From Agroathelia rolfsii (taxonomy: Eukaryota > Basidiomycota > Agaricomycetes > Amylocorticiales > Amylocorticiaceae), in assembly GCA_018343915.1 (NCBI GenBank), contig JABRWF010000008.1:496001-560000 (forward strand): DNA of 64,000 bases, in the 5' to 3' direction. Each line of letters begins with the position of its first letter. Position 1 is the first letter of the stretch. The notes beneath the pieces were generated by a model. That model worked only from the letters and a program-made list of their open reading frames with translations, was not told the origin of the DNA and searched no databases. Below are positions 62,785-64,000 of the stretch, piece by piece. The translations under genes were made by a program, and so were the position numbers.

Positions 62785-63785
62785 TGGTCAGAAATGAAAC
62801 ATGCCAATTATCGATTATGGCTCAGTTATACTCGCGATTTTCATAAGTTTCCGTAGTTGCATATTTGTATATTTCAGTCACTTCCTTATCGTTTCCCTTG
62901 AAACAAAAAGCTTTATATACGTCTTCTAAAAGTGTGCATGATTAGATCTTTTAAAAGTCTGTAAAAGTATTTAGGGTGCATTATGCTAAACACCAACACT
63001 ATAACTATGATTTTACTTTAGGGCGAAATAATTTCTCCTGGAAATTAGACGCTGCCAATATGCTCAGAAAAACACCTTGAGAAAAGTAAAATCTGGCGAA
63101 GGTGTAGAAGTTCTGAAAGTCAGTGGTTTTCAGTGTGATTTTGCGAGCTCCGCTCAAAAAGTTATGAAAACCGCCAACTTCCATAATTTCTACACCTTCG
63201 CCAGATTTTACTTTTCTCAAGGAGTTTTTTCTGAGCACATTGGCAGCGTCTAATTTCCAGGAAAAATTATTTCGCCCCAAAATAAAATCATAGTTATAGT
63301 GTTGGTGTTTAGCATAATGCACCCTATATGCTTTTACAGACTTTTCAAAGATCTAATCATGCACACTTTTAGAAGGCGTATATAAAGCCCTATAATCACA
63401 CTCCGGAATTTCTCAGGAAAAAGCCCTATTTCTATCAATACTTCTACCAACCACTTTACTTTGAGTAAATGGATCGGTAAAAGCGAGCATCACGTGACCA
63501 GAACTTTTTATTAAATTATTTATCCAAAGTAGAGGGATTTGTCAAAAGATAGGCAAAAATGAAAATTTTCTTTTAAAAAACCCAGAGTGTCATGTGAATT
63601 TTATCTCAAAGGAAACGATGAGGAAGTGACTGGAATATACAAATATGCAACTACGGAAACGAAGTCTGGAGAACCGCGAGGACATACATGTGCACACTGG
63701 CATGCGCATCCGGAGAACTTCGAGTTCTGTTGCGGATAATCGATAAACTTACGATTTACTTAACATGACATTCATTTCCAAATGT
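62785..63785. repeat. Long imperfect inverted repeat (foldback or MITE-like element)
   Basis: Two arms face each other around a short loop near 63130-63165. The inner arms (about 62930-63128 and 63170-63375) differ at only about nine positions in roughly 190. Examples are GGTGCATTATGCTAAACACC on the left and its complement on the right. Similarity resumes outward: CCGTAGTTGCATATTTGTAT (62851) matches the complement of 63635-63655, and weaker matches reach TATCGATTAT near 62807 and its complement near 63742. The right arm carries about 200 bp (63400-63605) and about 50 bp (63680-63735) that the left lacks. No transposase frame exists inside. Ends and target duplications are not certain. Confidence 0.7.
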
Positions 63786-64000
63786 ATTACTAGTAGTGCA
63801 TTGAGAATATGCGTTAGTCCTGACCGATTCATCCGACGCTTAATAATATCAGGATTCTATCATGATCTACATCTCGACAAATAGCTAATTGGCGGATGGG
63901 GGTGTCAATGTTTGCTAGTAGCCTGAGGCCTGGGGAAGTGATTTGGATCATTGGTAGCCTCGTTCAATTACCCCCAAAGAAGCGTACATCCAGGCAATTG
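63786..64000. other. Window end, no feature
   Basis: AT-rich sequence with no recognised gene. Confidence 0.4.

Noticed and set aside
63005..63322. 105-codon frame in the inverted repeat
   Set aside because: It spans both arms and the loop of the hairpin; the peptide is a by-product of the palindrome.

Overview
The window looks like nuclear DNA of a filamentous basidiomycete, most likely an Agaricomycete. Genes are monocistronic, lie on both strands and are split by many short GT-AG introns (mostly 46-90 bp), often with a CTAAC/CTAAT-like branch site. The gene set is typical fungal. No genus is claimed. Exon boundaries were worked out by hand from splice signals and from reading-frame continuity with remembered family signatures.

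Layout. 0-8.5 kb is gene-rich: the 3' part of a Bsd2/Ndfip-type adaptor, a Cys-rich secreted or type I membrane protein, a PP1 inhibitor-3 (Ypi1) gene, a small Cys-rich secreted protein, and a complete condensin kleisin (CAP-H/Brn1). 8.5-15 kb is gene-poor and decayed: an unidentified broken secreted-protein gene and a full-length but broken rhamnogalacturonan hydrolase (GH28). 15.1-16.8 kb holds an indoleamine 2,3-dioxygenase. 17-21 kb holds two eroded retroelement fragments with RNase H signatures, followed by two identical, intron-containing tRNA-Leu(CAA) genes in inverted orientation. 22.8-23.8 kb holds a MYND-finger gene, and 25.3-26.9 kb a second, more eroded rhamnogalacturonan hydrolase copy.

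28.5-31.6 kb holds a 976-residue DUF1752/DUF3295-type putative regulator. 31.6-41.3 kb is gene-poor, with microsatellites, a long poly-A run and one possible pair of exons. 41.3-48.5 kb holds an Sfp1-like zinc-finger gene and a divergently transcribed gene for a huge low-complexity orphan protein. 48.8-51 kb holds a galactokinase with nine exons, one of only 8 nt. 51-58 kb is gene-poor. 58.1-62.2 kb holds a Pps1-type dual-specificity phosphatase with a 915-bp intron. The right end carries a roughly 1 kb imperfect inverted repeat, probably a foldback or MITE-like element.

The genes do not form one pathway. Housekeeping and regulatory genes sit in small clusters separated by 5-10 kb of decayed sequence. 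The most distinctive signals are the 8-nt microexon, the two broken GH28 paralogues with a motif that recurs upstream, the terminal inverted repeat, the inverted tRNA pair and the orphan giant protein. I found no convincing new multi-gene system.
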